DNA of 64,000 bases, taken from NCBI GenBank assembly GCA_033032175.1, contig CM065318.1:14446001-14510000 (forward strand), in the 5' to 3' direction. Below are positions 42,086 through 54,966 of the stretch, piece after piece (position 1 is the stretch's first letter; each line of letters opens with the position of its first letter). Under the pieces are notes generated by a model. That model had not been told where the DNA came from, made no database searches, and saw nothing but the letters and a program-made list of their open reading frames with translations. Source of the DNA: Saturnia japonica. Lineage: Eukaryota > Arthropoda > Insecta > Lepidoptera > Saturniidae. Both the position numbers and the translations under genes were made by a program.

Positions 42086-42429
42086 CGGTTGAAAATTAAA
42101 ATTATACGTACTTACGGGAACTGTTAACAATAATTATGATAGGTAACACGGGTGCGTTGGCGGCGTCGTGTCTGTTGGATAAAATTAATAAGGATGCAAC
42201 CGTGTGATACAGCTAGTATGCTATAAAATTCAAAGGGTTTTTTTACATCTGACTGATAGTTCCAGAGATTAGTGCGTTAATAATACCATTATATTAGCAA
42301 TAATAATAATCTTAAATTAGGTTTTAATCATTTTATTTTTTAAGTAATTCTTAACCTACTACATATTAGTGTACTTAATTATGGAAGTATTTTAATTAAC
42401 TAAATATACGCCGCGCCTGGGCGATTGCC

Positions 42430-42620
42430 TTGATGCACATGTAGCGCAGCCCAGTGAATCTAAAAGGGTCCACCCATCTTACAAACTAGTGCGCTTAGAA
42501 TACTATTAGGACAGAACTACTTCTGAACCGCCTTAGCATCGAGGCAGATCGCTGACGCATGATGGTGTAAAAGTCATCGACCCTAGCTTCAGCGAACGTA
42601 CCTGTTGCACTGCAGTAAGT
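42430..42620 (-). pseudogene. LINE reverse transcriptase C-terminal remnant (CSATGTFAEARV copy)
   Basis: The minus strand reads CSATGTFAEARVDDFYTIMR, then SASMLRRFRSSS before a stop. It is clearly homologous to the fragment at 13647-13979 (CSASGMFAEARVEDFYAIIR). Only about 60 codons survive. It is inactive. Confidence 0.65.
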
Positions 42621-42691
42621 ATCGAGCATTTTATTGTTTATTATTTTATAGTATAGATTAGGTAGATAAAGTTATATTAATATATTGTATA

Positions 42692-43165
42692 TTAGCTGTG
42701 CCCGCGGCTTCGCTCACGTGGATACAGAATACCCACACGAATCTTCCTCTTCCGCTCCCGCTATTTTAAAGACAAAAATGCTTATTGTGGGTATTCTTTA
42801 GAAGATAGACATTTACTCTTGCAGAATTTTGTGTAGGTTTTTTAATATCTACTCATAGTTTACTCAGCATAAGCCATTTAAGCGCCCGCATTGATTCACC
42901 ATGACCAGTTTTTTTTTAATTTGTGCGGAACGCTTATTCTTTTTCCAAAATAAAAGTAGCCTAAGTTACTCCCTATAAAATCAACTATCTACTATTGAAA
43001 GGCCCGGTAAAATCGGTCCAACCGTTTCGGAGATTACTCGGAACAAACAGACAGACAAAAATTTTAAAAATAGGTTTTTTGTTAAATATGCATTCATATG
43101 CATTTAGTAAAAAGCTGTTATTTTGACTTTACAAACAGACACTTCAATTTTATTAATTGTATAGA
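42692..43165 (-). mobile_element. Non-autonomous Helitron, complete (474 bp), minus strand
   Basis: Minus strand: A|TCTATACAATTAATAAAATT at 43165, ending GCGAAGCCGCGGGCACAG then CTAA|T at 42692, a permitted CTRR variant. The body matches 22512-23045 (CTGTCTGTTTGTTCCGAGTA and GAAACGGTTGGACCG). Confidence 0.85.
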
Positions 43166-43878
43166 TAAACAACTATTTCTAACGTTTGTCTACGCTTTAC
43201 AGTTTCACGGCGCCATGCCAGGCCATGCCAAGCGTCACCGTGTAATGGATAATTAGCGAAATGATTAATAAGTTCTGATGATAGAGCGATACGCGGCATT
43301 CTCGATTTACGTTCTCGTAATAAAGCAAAATACTTAACTACTTTATGTATATAAAAACTTTTTTAATCATATGTAACCGTTATATTAATATGTATTATAA
43401 GTATATATGTAACCATGGTTCTCGTTTATTGGTATTTATTGGTTCGCTATATGTAGGTTAAATTGCGGTTGAAATTGATGCAGGTTGAATGTATAATTTT
43501 TAATGGAACTTATTAATAACAGTAACAAAAACTACATTAATAGTTGAAATGTATTTTTTGTTATTTTTCTTTTTTGCTAAATGATCAACTATATTAATAA
43601 CAGGTACTTTTTTATTACAATTTTTTTTTTATTTAACATTTTTAGAAGAGATTACATGTTGTCATTTAGCCAGTCACTTTATCCGAGTACTCTTCAATTT
43701 AATGCCGCAAACTACCGCTAAACAATATGAAATATACAAATATAACTTTTTTTCCCGTACGTCCTTCTACAGGTCTCAGACTACCTCTATGTCAAATTTA
43801 ATTGCATTCAGCTCTAAAATTTATCCGTTAAAAGGTAAGTTAAGCTTAAGCTAAGTTTATTCGTGTACATATATTATA
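43166..43878. other. AT-rich interval, nothing recognised
   Basis: No gene or defined repeat found. Confidence 0.4.
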
Positions 43879-44166
43879 CTAGCTGTGCCCCACGGTTTCG
43901 CCCGTGCTAATTTTATACGACAAACATCGCCAACGCACCCGTGTAGGCAACTTTTATATACTTTGTGTTAAACTATCGACTTTTTGTGAGAATAAATTAA
44001 ATTTTTCAAATTATAATATAGCTTATGTTACTCGCTGATACTGTAGCTTTATATCGGTGAAATAATTTTGAAAATCGGTCGAGTAGATTTTGAGTTGATC
44101 CATTACAAACAAAAAAAAAAAAATTATAAAAAATCAAATCTTTCCGCTTTATAATATTGGTATAGA
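43879..44166 (-). mobile_element. Non-autonomous Helitron, second family (288 bp)
   Basis: Minus strand: TCTATACCAATATTATAAAG at 44166, ending GGGCGAAACCGTGGGGCACA and GCTAG|T at 43879. Its 5' end resembles that of the autonomous element at 36086. A sister copy is at 54967-55249. Confidence 0.75.
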
Positions 44167-44644
44167 CAACATTCATAGATACGGAATATCAAACAGAATC
44201 CTAACTCAAATATAAAAAACAGTACTTATTTAGAGTATATTTAAAAAATTATTTCCTGAAGTATCCTGTAAGATTGTAACATTTATAATTTTATATTAAA
44301 TTCAGTTCCCCGAGAAACTGAATATTAAAAAGGCAAATTATAATTTCAACGAAAATAATTTTATAACAGGATATCTTTATGATTCAATATTTTTACCATA
44401 ATTAATTAATTAATTAATATTATATATCCAAGTTAATAAAATCAATTTACAAAAAACATACTACGCATACTAGATTACTAGGTTGTGTTTATGTTGTCGC
44501 AAATTTAATCGAGGTTGTCATAAAGACATTTGCAAACAGGCCCTCAAACGGTCAAACCGTTGACTTTCTAAAGAACGGAATTTCTTATTTACGAACAAGT
44601 GCTAAAAACTGATTGAATACAATAACACTTCACAGCTCATTGTT
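44167..44644. other. AT-rich interval with a short (TTAA)n run
   Basis: TTAATTAATTAATTAATT near 44401; otherwise nothing recognised. Confidence 0.4.
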
Positions 44645-44830
44645 AAAAAAAAATGTTTAAGAACGACAGCATCGTGTCCTTCAAGCGTAACGTGAAGAGA
44701 TGTTTATGCAGGTATGCATGACAGCGGCGACCGTCGACGGATTTCGATCTCTCGGTGGTCACCGTTGTTTGGATTGTACTGTGCTTACCATCAGAGACAG
44801 TATCGTCAATTTACCTAGCTACTTTTTTTT
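44645..44830 (+). mobile_element. LINE 3'-terminal fragment, related to 10360-10565
   Basis: The frame ending VSFKRNVKRC, followed by CGGCGACCGTCGACGGATTT and GTTGTTTGGATTGTACTGTG, is collinear with 10430-10560. The open frame at 44700-44909 spans the 3' UTR and is not a gene. Confidence 0.6.
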
Positions 44831-47168
44831 TAAATATTCAATACAAGCATTAAGTTTAAGTAAGATTTTTGTCGGTATAAGAACATATTTCATTAAATTT
44901 CCACTATGATCTGAATTAATAAAATGTCGAAGTAATTGTGAAGGTAAAACGATTTTTTTGCTGTTCAGACGAAAGGGCGTTCACCTTTAGCGAGTCCGCA
45001 CAAAAATAACCTTTGATATAGTGATCCACCTTGATTAATAGATCAACGAGAAATTATCGGTTACTTCCGTAGTGAAAGTTTTATGCATACCGTGGATGTT
45101 GGTTTGACCGTTAAATTAACTTGATAGTTAAGTGGTTTTGACACGCTTCTGGTATTAAAATATAATCGATATTGTTTACTTTTCTGGGATAGTCATTGAC
45201 ATTCAATTTTTACTTATCGTGAACTCGTTTTTACCTTCAAACTATATACAATCAGTATTATTTTTATTTATCTATATACTCGCACATAAAAGGACAACTG
45301 GCCGATACTGGCGTCATACGAACACGAATTTTCATATAAACGTTCATCCCTTTTTCACCAGAATAGGGATTGAATTTCCAAAAATCCTTTCTTAGTGCTC
45401 ACCCATAAATTTTTACGGGCCTAGCCGCAATTGTTTGGGCTGTGACATTGTTAAGTAATTAAAGAAAAGCGCAAATGTCACAAAGTATTAAACTTAAAAA
45501 TCAAAAAGACTATTTTGATTTCAAACATTTTATAACTTACGAGGGGCAGCAAAATCTAAGATTGCTCTAGACGCGATTTCTGAGCTGGTAAGTATCAAAT
45601 TGCACAGGTAAGCCCGCTAAGTAGAGGTAATTTATTTTAAAAGCCTTTAAACGCTGAGAGACTGTTATGTTAGCAATTTGTACTTTTATTGCAATACGTC
45701 CTGTATAAATGTATGTTTTATTTAAATATTTTATTGTAAGTACTACATATAATATATGTAATTCACAATATTTTTTTAATTATTTAATTAAAGGAATATA
45801 AAATAGTAAAACTTAATTTCACTAAAGTTATCATTTGATTTGAATTGCGTCTGGGACGATGCCGCTGAAGATAAACTAACACGTCAAGAATACATAACAG
45901 GAAACGTTTCTAAAATAATAGCGGTCGCGCAATGATCGAAATTCGACCAGCGACTTTTTAATCATTGACTATTTTATATTTATTTGCAGTATGAACCTAA
46001 ACAATGAATATTATATCATTCGCCGTCACTTTTCATTGAGTGACAATGTCAATATTTTGAGGGGTCTAAGTTAAATGGCACTCGTCGCGTTAGGATTCGC
46101 AGTACCTATTAATTTATTTTACTTAATATATTAGTAACAGATATTATAGATAAATTTTAGCTTTTGCAATCCTTCCCCATATAAACTTTAACCATGCCAA
46201 ATCTCACAGTCTTCCGTGCACGAAATACGATTAAAAAGGGGTACAAAGTTTTTGCTTCACGTATTAATATAATGATACCTGTTAAAACACTGGTTATTTG
46301 ATGGCAGATTTTCTTTTTCAGAGATGACACAATATAACCTGTTGAGAAAGTGCCTTAATACAGTAATTTAGTTACATGAAGATGCGATTATTTTCAGTAA
46401 TTATTAAATATGTCTTCACGTTTACTGGTAGGCTAAGCATTCTACATTGTTATGTTTTTTTTATATGTATATATATTCTAATATTATGTATATATATTTC
46501 TCCTTACTTTGTGCTATTTCCTTAGTTAGCTTCTAGGAATTGTACGATTAATTAAAATTAATTGTTCATTCTGTTTAATGAAGACAATTCTTGTGTACCG
46601 TTCCCGATGCGAATTAATTACAGAGCGCAACTTCGTTTTATTATCGCGGTGTCTCATGTTTATAGAATGTAGTAAATTATCTAGTATCTCTACGTGTGAA
46701 TGTATATGTGACAGAAAATATTCATGCTTATGAGAAAACCATATATAGGATACAAGACAGTTATCAGAAAATAAATTGTTCGTGTCAGCTCCGCCGCGCG
46801 ACTTGAATTTACTCTTTAAGAACGATTGTTTTGGAATACATACAATAGGCAAAGTTAGCGTATTAATATACAATATGTATTACTACTTCCGTATAAAAAT
46901 AAGTTGAGTATATGCCTATGCCTATACGAGTTCAGTATAAGATGCGCGAATATCATGCATGGAGAGGCAACATAACGACTTCTTTATTTGTTAACACTCT
47001 GTTTTTCTTCCTATCTAACTTATATAGCAATATATATTTATAATCCGATATATGAAAACCGATTCTAATGGTGTGAACTTTAATAAATGTACTAACTTTA
47101 AAATTATCCTTAATTCCTTGGATATTCGCCTCTTTGTACTATCGGTTCCGCGTAGAGATATTTTTAAA
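44831..47168. other. Interval with one diverged repeat and no recognised gene
   Basis: 45330-45450 (ACCAGAATAGGGATTGAATT, TCCTTTCTTAGTGCTCACCC) is related to the repeat at 23825-24075. A possible donor-like GTAAGT follows an open stretch at 45540-45590, but no acceptor-bounded exon can be made. The open frames at 46526-46873 and 47052-47255 have no known similarity. Confidence 0.4.
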
Positions 47169-47230
47169 CTAGCTGTACCCCACGTTTTCACCCGTGTTAA
47201 ATTTATTCGAACTCTCCCTCGCGTCGCGTC
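47169..47230 (-). mobile_element. Helitron 3' end, minus strand
   Basis: Minus strand ending ACACGGGTGAAAACGTGGGG then TACAGCTAG, followed by T. The 5' extent is unknown. Confidence 0.55.
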
Positions 47231-47399
47231 CTGCCTCCGTACCGTCGGCCTATAATACCCTTATATTATATATTATAATATTTATTGTATGACTTTAGCG
47301 CTTAGCGCGTTCAAACAAACAAAAAGAACAATTTGTTGACCTTATGTACCTTATCTCTACCAATGTCAATATGTCAAAACAAATGTACAATTAATTGTA

Positions 47400-47595
47400 A
47401 GGGCTACTATTGGCGGGATCTTGATGCTATTTAAATGGTGGTTTTTGTTTTAGTCCATAAATTTATGTTATTTGGCCCTATATCATGTCATTTTGGTGGC
47501 ATTTTACGTGATGTAGTTTGATTAATGTGCATATATGAAGTGACACAAAAACTTCCTAGAAAGTGTCGAAAAGAGGCTGCCATCTTTTTAAAATT
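47400..47595 (-). repeat. Dispersed repeat (CCCGCCAA / AAGATGGC family), inverted copy
   Basis: Read on the minus strand it begins AAAGATGGCAGCCTCTTTTC, carries GAAGTTTTTGTGTCACTTCA and ATCACGTAAAATGCCACCAA, and ends AAGATCCCGCCAATAGTAG. The same order of blocks is found twice at 62285-62855. Confidence 0.65.
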
Positions 47596-48559
47596 ATGCT
47601 TGATGATTGCAAGAAAATTAAATAAATATTCTTTATGTACACGTGACTTTTGCAGAATTGTGCAAGAACACAGTTGCCATTAAACAAAAGGAAGAAGGGC
47701 TACTATGTAAGTACAGTCGATTAATGTTTTGTAACATTTTACGCAGACATTTTTCACTTCTGTTACATTTCGTAACCGTTTCAATTGTCTCTGTCCATAT
47801 GATATTACCGGAAGCAAGCAACCGTAAGGATTGCCACACAATACTATTTGGCGAAACTGTACCACTTGCCCTCATATACGTACTTATGGATGTGGAGAGT
47901 AACGGACCTGTATTGTTCCGAACCGCTGATTATAGAACAAGACTTCCTTGTTTACGCATCTCTAGGCACCGCGCCGGTAGCGTTTAGGTGCATTGCATTG
48001 TTGATTCTATAAGACGGCTTAAAAGAAATTATTAAATTGTGAATATTTTTAAAGTTGATATTATCAAATTATTCGGAAGTTCAATTTTATTCAGAATTTT
48101 TCAACATAAGATCAGAAACTAAAAAGCGACAAAAAATGTTGATAAACCTAAAACATCTGTATTATAGTTATGTCTATCTATCTGTATAGAATACATTCCT
48201 AGAGTACAAGTCCCGATTTTCACGACTATGATCGTAGTCGAATTGGCCTAGGGGTGTGACGACCAGACTTGTACGCAGTGTTGTAATAGTATGTACAGTA
48301 CGAGTAGTCGATAGGTCGAGTCCCGCTGATTTAGGATTTTCGAAAAGACATTTTAATGAAGATATTTTTACCTTTTCTGAAGATTGTACTTGAACCACGT
48401 GTGAACTGCGCACACATGTCTTTTTGTGTATTTTCTGACAATTATTTTCATTTTGATTAAAGTAAATATGGGGCTAGAAGTTGGCCACGATTTGATACGA
48501 GTCACCACTCTTCCGGTTAACGGGTTGTATGATTATGTTCCAATAATTTAATCATCTAA
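47596..48559. other. Interval with unrecognised open frames
   Basis: Overlapping frames on both strands at 47633-47987 (for example 114 codons on plus) and at 48174-48413 on minus show no family resemblance. They may be transposon relics. No splice or promoter evidence was found. Confidence 0.35.
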
Positions 48560-48769
48560 TCTAAATATATATTAAAGGAAACCGTAACTAGCTGACTGAC
48601 TGATCTATCAACACATAGCTTATGCAACGGATTTGGTTGAAATTTGGCACACAGATACTTATTATGTCATAGGCACCCGCTAAGAATAGATTTTTCAAAA
48701 CTCAACCCCTTATAGGGGTATAACGGCGGTTCAAAACTTGGAGCGAACGAAGCCGAGGCATAAAGCTAG
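48560..48769 (+). mobile_element. Small Helitron-like element (210 bp)
   Basis: Starts A|TCTAAATATATATTAAAGGA and ends GAGCGAACGAAGCCGAGGCA, then TAAAGCTAG. Body: AACGGATTTGGTTGAAATTT, GGCACACAGATACTT. The 3' flank is A rather than T, which lowers confidence. Confidence 0.6.
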
Positions 48770-50249
48770 ATTTATATAAATAGGTTTAAACTTAAATTAA
48801 TATTTATTATAAGAGTTCGGACACAGTAATTTCAAAGTCGGTTGAACGCTGTAAGATTAAAACCACAATGTGTCATGGCAAGATCATCACAAGACTGGAT
48901 AGCGAACTTTGTGTTCAATAAATCCAAAAGATCGAAGGAAGAAACCCGAAGGCTTATTAAACAAAATCTGGGGCAACCTAAAGCAGATGTTCAAAAGCTT
49001 ACACAGATGTATTATCGCAAGGAGACGACGTATTACACGTATCATCAAATTGTTTGACGAAAGTCTTAAATTAATGAATGAATACTTTATTGCACTTTTA
49101 GTTTGTACACTAAAGAGTTTAATACTATAAAGCATTATCTTCCAGCTAACTAGCGGTAATGTGGAAAACAATATTATTTTCGATAGTGCAATAGGAAATT
49201 AAAAAGTCTTACAATTTTCTTTATAGTATTGCTCCAGACTAATCATTTTTGATGTTGAATAAATTTACTCGAATAGTACGAAAGGGACTCGCTATCAAAT
49301 ATCGCTAAGTAATACAAAGTGTGTACAGACATTTATTACAGATTCAAACACGTAATAGCGTGCGGGTTTCCTCAACATCCCAAAGTAGTTAATGGTTTTC
49401 TTTTAATATTTTTCCTTCCTTATTCACCTCATGATATATCATTATTGTTTTTATTATATTTCCAAAAAAAAAAAAATTAATACCAAGTTACTTCCATCTT
49501 CAAAAGCGTAAGTAATAATAAATAATAAAATAATAGTATCAGCATATAAGTATCCCACTGCTCTGGGCAAATACCTCTTCTTAAGGGAACACCCAGAGAT
49601 AAATACTTCTATATTTTTCCAAATTCCAACATAAATTGGTACTACAAGAACAATCTCAAGCATTCCAGTTTCCTTACGATGTGTTACTTCACCGTTAGCC
49701 GAACTATCGGCTTACGTATTATTTGTAACACTAGTTACAAATTTGATTTAGTAAATGTACGCGATTAAAAAAACATCCTTGTTACATGCCGGGTGTTCGA
49801 AACTGCAATGAACAAATCGATATTCCGCCGTTCTAAGCCACTCGACTTCCAATACTTAAGCGTAAGTATCCCCTTTAAAAGGTTTATCTATTCTGCCAAT
49901 TTTTATGTATATTTAATATATATTCTAAAGTCTTAATTAAACAAGACTCTATTTCTCGATAACTGCAACTGCTTGAAATGAACTTGCGATTATCATTTCT
50001 TATACAAGATTCCCTTCATCTCAACATCCTTCAAAAGAACCTGTCTATATGAACTGCAGTAAAGAAAGCGTCTCTTGACCTGCGCGTGCAGTCCTACCTT
50101 ATAACACTGCGCCGGCGCACGCATGCCCCACAAGCGGACGCAAACTCCTTTCGCGCGCACGAATAATGTACACACGCGTTTCAACGCTGATGTAAATGAA
50201 AACAATAATATGTGAATTAGGTTTTTCTTTAAAATAAGTCAGTTTCAAA
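48770..50249. other. Interval upstream of the chemosensory-protein exon
   Basis: Contains overlapping frames at 48842-49171 of unknown nature, and a repeat-like block near 49540-49640 (AAGTATCCCACTGCTCTGGG, a motif common in lepidopteran repeats). It also has a GC-richer part at 50080-50160 just before the CSP 5' region (CTGCGCCGGCGCACGCATGC). Confidence 0.4.
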
Positions 50250-50451
50250 ATGCGTGCTGTGGTGTTTTTATTTGTGTGTGCGTTTGCAGTGGCACAGGAT
50301 TTGAATGAGATGATGAATATGCCTAAATACGATGATAGGTATGATTATTTGGATGTGGACGCTTTATTCACTAATAAAAGACTCGTTAGAAATTATGTAG
50401 ATTGTTTGATTAATGGGTACAGGTGCACGCCCGAAGGGAAGGCGTTGAGAA
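50250..50451 (+). CDS. Chemosensory protein (CSP, OS-D family), exon 1
   Basis: CSPs are small secreted helical proteins that carry hydrophobic ligands in the sensillum lymph and other tissues. From ATG at 50250: signal peptide MRAVVFLFVCAFAVAQ, then the CSP N-terminal signature YDDRYDYLDVDALFTNKRLV, RNYVDCLINGYRCTPEGK. The first two of the four conserved cysteines have the diagnostic six-residue spacing (C-x6-C). Reading stops matching after ALR. A donor A|GTGAGT at 50451/50452 sits at the position of the conserved CSP intron, one base after the Arg/Lys codon, so the open frame's run to 50501 is intron. Exon 2, with the C-x2-C pair, was not found in the remaining 13.5 kb. Either the intron is long or the exon is lost. 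Confidence 0.88.
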
Positions 50452-51984
50452 GTGAGTACTACTTTTTATATCAAGCGGATTTTATAAAAACTAAATTGTA
50501 AGGCGTGACCTTTAACTTAAATTTGTTAATGAATAATGTGCATAAAAACTAGGTGAAAAAATATAATTGTTATAGACATAGAGTAAATACAAAAGAGAAG
50601 AAAAAATGGCCAAATTTCGAGTCAGACTCGCGTATCGAGAATTCAATTCCACCATAATTTATTTGTTGCGAAAAATTTATCAAATAAAATTGGGTTTTCT
50701 TTCATTGAAATCGGATAAGACGGGATCAGTTCGGGACCCTTAGCTTCAGCAAACATGACTAGTTTTTATTATTTAATTCTTCTATATTACAGTCAGCAGG
50801 TCAGCACTATAATCTTAATTACATCAAGTTTGAAAAAAGGTGAAAAAGGTTTTCTTGTATTTTTTCATTATAACTATATATATTAAAGTTTAGATGATAC
50901 GGCCCTTTAAAGTTAGGGCGGACAGCGTAATTTAGACAAAAGGTTATTTCCCTGGGAAAAGGTCCCTAAAACGTGACAATGAATCAGTCTGAAAGTCACT
51001 GCTTATTCATTTTTTTTTGTATATCCTTGACTTTGTTAACTGTTAATGTATATCAGTTAATGTAAGGTTAAGTAGATAAATTTTGTTAATATATATCGGT
51101 TAAAATATTATGACAAGTGTTGACGATTAAATATCATGAAAAATAAATTGTTTGTTGAAAGATTTCCATTTCCCCAAATATTTTACCAAAACTTTTTATT
51201 ACAATTAGTAGTGTGCGAATAATTCGAGCTTACGAATTATTCGGTCTTAATCGAATATCTATATTCTGTTTGAAACTCGAATCAAACATTTTGAATATTA
51301 TACGATAATTTCAAATTATTTCAATTTATTTCTAATTTCAAGTCAATATTATTATATATATTATTTAAATAATTTGAACATTTCGAATTATTTGTAATTG
51401 TATAACTGACTGATTAAAATGTATGAGTTTTTCAATTTTTTTTAATATTACACCAAATTGTAATTCATTATTCAGAATTAAATTGAATACGAAACTTAAA
51501 TTGGATTATTCTATTTTACTAATAATCCAAACAAAAACAAAATACAAACCATTACAAGAAAAAATGTTATGACAAGGGTTTTTTTATCAACGGCTACAAT
51601 TTTATGTATATATATATATTATGCATGTATGTAGTAGTGTCTTGACATTAATAAGTACTTTTTTAGGACTTAAATTGAATCAAATGTGAATAATATGATA
51701 ATTCCAACTAAAATACTTAATTAATTCATGATAAGGTGAAAAGTAGATTTCAATTGTTAGGTTATTAATACCTACTCTCATTGGAATAAACTTCCTCGCG
51801 TATTTTAAAATTAAAATATAAATTAAAGTGATTTTGTTGTCATGCTACAGTTTTCTCCTTTTTTAAAATGAAAAAGCAAACAGGCATGCATTCCTTTTAA
51901 TGTTTAGTGGCGCCATTACAACTTCAAAAGGACCACAATTCTGAGACTAGTTATAATACTTATATAGGATGCTATTCCTAAGAA
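50452..51984 (+). other. Start of the CSP intron; no gene seen
   Basis: AT-rich. At 51215-51245 the hairpin-prone GCGAATAATTCGAGCTTACG with CGAATTATTCG could be a MITE end. Nothing else recognised. Confidence 0.4.
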
Positions 51985-52212
51985 CTGAGATGAAACAACT
52001 CGTATGTCACTGCGCGTAGAAAAGTTACCCGCGTCGATCGACGTGGCTTCGAATATCTGCAATGAACCTGTGAATCATAGGTGATAGGGCTTTTTCTAAA
52101 ACCCACCTGGCTAGCTATCACCCTCAAGTTGAAGATCTGTCGCCAAGCTCTAATGAATGTGTTCCTGCAGGTGCACTTGAGAGCCAGTTCCCTCACTAGT
52201 CTTAACGGATTG
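51985..52212 (+). mobile_element. tRNA-derived SINE, family B, copy
   Basis: Plus-strand head with GTCGATCGACGTGGCTTCGA (B-box region), then a body including ACCTGGCTAGCTATCACCCT and TGCACTTGAGAGCCAGTTCC. It is collinear with the 25198-25467 copy in reverse. The minus-strand open frame at 51978-52196 is part of it. Confidence 0.65.
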
Positions 52213-52704
52213 TGGTCATAACGCTAAAAAATATATATAAAAGTTGAGCATGAGATTATATAATTGAGCTATCAGGACTAGTCTAGCTAATAATTTGGCT
52301 TCATAACGTATTATTGTTTTGGTTCGTAAATAAAGCAAAGTGTATCTAACTGGTTTTGTGTCAGTAATCAATAATTATATTAGTGTTTTTTAGTGAGTAT
52401 TTTTATACTCCTTGAAATATTAAGATATGTAACAGGTTTAGCTGAGACCGTATGGTACTTTAGCAACAATATTTAAATGTCGAAAATGATGCAAGAAAAA
52501 TATTGTACATAAATATTTATAGTTATCAATTTGCACATCAAATTAAAATAAGTGAGCGATTTTTGTGTGTAAAATAAGTACGAAAATAAATGAATTTAGT
52601 TTCTCGGAAACGTCTCAAACAATTAGGATGAAAATTTGTATCTAGATAATGTTTTACTTTCCAAGATCATCTAGATTGTTTTTTTATTGACAGTAAGTAC
52701 CTAA

Positions 52705-52920
52705 TCTATATAAATAACAATGAAATGCTGTTCGTCGGTACGCGCATCACTTGAGAACGGCTGGACTGATTTGCCTAATTCAATTTTTTGAATGTTATTA
52801 ATAAGTCCCGATATGCTTTCTAAGGAAAGAAAAATTTGAATAATGACTCGGAAAATTTTGGAAAAACTGAAAGAGGATTTAATTAAGTATATAACGATAA
52901 ACGATAGATATACATAATGA
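52705..52920 (+). mobile_element. Helitron-like 5' end
   Basis: A|TCTATATAAATAACAATGAA, then AATGCTGTTCGTCGGTACGC and AGAACGGCTGGACTGATTTG, a block typical of Helitron 5' ends. No CTRR 3' end was identified. Confidence 0.45.
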
Positions 52921-53493
52921 TTATTTTGTTGTTTTTTTTTTTCGTTATAGATATCTTTAAGTTTTCAGAAGAAAAAAAAAACGGGGTAGGTTATAGTCGA
53001 GTATAATGACTATGGGAAAGGGCAGAACAAAGTCTGCTGGGCCTTGTAGTAAGAAATAAAAAAACCTTTCAAGAACTCTGTATTAAGTCATCAATATAAA
53101 TCTATTTCGTATTATAAATGAAAACTACATTGATCAAAAGTTATAACAAAATGGAGAGTTGCCGACGAAATATCTGCAGGGATTTAAAAGAAATCGTGGG
53201 TTATTCCATTACATTAAGTGCAGATAAATGCTGTGGTTTACGTTTAAAATCGGCGACTATAAAATAACATTAGATCATACAGTTACAAGCCTTACGACTC
53301 AAGATATTGTTTGCCGTATTAGGTTACTTAAAGGATGCGCTCGGACGATAAATTCAAATCACATAAACTGTTTATTGCCATTAGAATATCTGTATATTCT
53401 GAATATTATATTATTGTTCGATAATTCACATAAATAGATTCCAGTTTCTCATTGGAATATATTTTTATTATCATTTATAGGTTCTAATCTCAC
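52921..53493. other. Interval with no recognised gene
   Basis: AT-rich. The open frame at 53228-53437 looks random. Confidence 0.4.
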
Positions 53494-53727
53494 TTGATGC
53501 TAAGTGACGATGTGACCCAAGATGATAATACGCTAAGTATAGTGGAGAAACTGGCTCTCAAGTGCAGATGGCGTAACACACTGTGTGTGCTTGGCAACAG
53601 GATTTCAACTTGAGCTGGTAGCTAGCTAATCGGGTATTAGAAAATTCCCTAACATCATGCTATGGTTTTATCACGATGGTTTCCTTCACAGAAAGCTTAG
53701 GCTCATTGTAGTGATGCCGCGATCTTC
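53494..53727 (-). mobile_element. tRNA-derived SINE, family B, headless copy
   Basis: The body (CTGGCTCTCAAGTGCAGATG, TTCCTTCACAGAAAGCTTAG on the plus strand) aligns with 25198-25467. The tRNA-like head is missing beyond about 53727. Confidence 0.6.
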
Positions 53728-54966
53728 AAACTAATAAAATATATTAAAAAAGCTGTTGGCTGCCAAATTGATAATGTCAGTACGTAGTTAGCGTGATGAT
53801 AAAAAAGAAAGGAAGTATTAACGCAGATTACAGAATCCACACGAACAGAATATAATAAAACGTTGAGAAATATCCTTCATAATTGCGTCGATTAACCATT
53901 GTTTAAATTCCAATCGCTGTTTATAATTACATACACAGAGCCATGTTAATGAAATATCTTCACAAGAACATTCGTTTTTCTATTTTACGTATACTATAAT
54001 GTGGTGTAAAATTCCAATACTGAGGTAGATAAATATATAACCTATATAAAAAGAACTCAAAACAATATAGTATCCCTTGTAGATACAACATGATGAAGTT
54101 AGCTATGAATGATATCTATATAAATTCATTTTACTATTATATTTTGTCCTATAAGTAACAAGCCAACACAAAAGGAAACAAAAAACCCAACTGCAACAGA
54201 AGCACTTGAGTAGAACAAAATATGTTTCTATTTTTGATTTTTATTTGATTCCCAGACGTCGAACTTAATTATTAAATCCATCCGTCCATATTATCCAAAT
54301 CGATTCATAAACAAAGAAGTTAAATCGGTTAATCATAATAAAAGTCACGTATAAAAAAGAGCAATTTTAGAAATTTATGTTATTTAGTAGGGAACGTTTT
54401 TCATAGGGAATTTTCATAGCACAAATTATAATGTACTTGAACTTAATTATGTAAATATTGGAATTGATTTTTAAATTTGCACTTGCTTACTACACTACAG
54501 CTTTTTAAAACTTTAATATTATTTTTATTGAGCATTATTATATTCAATGGCCTAATAGGCTTAAAGTTTTATCAATTGCAGCTCGGAATTTGTTGATTTT
54601 TTGGCAATCGTGTGATGGTATATTAGAATATTAAGGAATAGTACAAATATAATTATATAATGTCAGTGCGAGATTTAATAGAACTGATTTTTATCATAGA
54701 TTTGGAAAAATTGTTTCCTAAACTCGAAATTTCTTAATAGAAGATTTTTACGAGCAAAAATTGTTTAATATTAGATGATTTTTGATTAGATTATCGGTTA
54801 CTTATTTGAAGCTATGAGAATATTATAAACATGTAATCTAGGACAAAACACGTGTATTTATTTATTCACAAATGTCATAATGTAATTTATTTTGATTCTG
54901 ATTCTTCCTATAATATTTGGATATAAATTAGAATATATATAACCTGTATGTATATTTATATATACA
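53728..54966. other. AT-rich interval with one RTE-like fragment
   Basis: 54240-54370 keeps AACAAAGAAGTTAAATCGGT and neighbouring blocks of the GAAGTCGGTTAAAA family. Otherwise no gene or repeat recognised. Confidence 0.4.

Noticed and set aside
45530..45595. Possible exon reading RGAAKSKIALDAISEL before GTAAGT
   Set aside because: There is no acceptor in the correct frame; a stop lies just upstream and no neighbouring exon fits.
47633..47987. Overlapping open frames on both strands
   Set aside because: Neither strand shows a known domain, start context or splice sites, so chance or a transposon relic is more likely.
48842..49171. Three overlapping open frames around 48.9 kb
   Set aside because: They use conflicting frames and strands with no domain. 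A decayed repeat is likelier than a gene.
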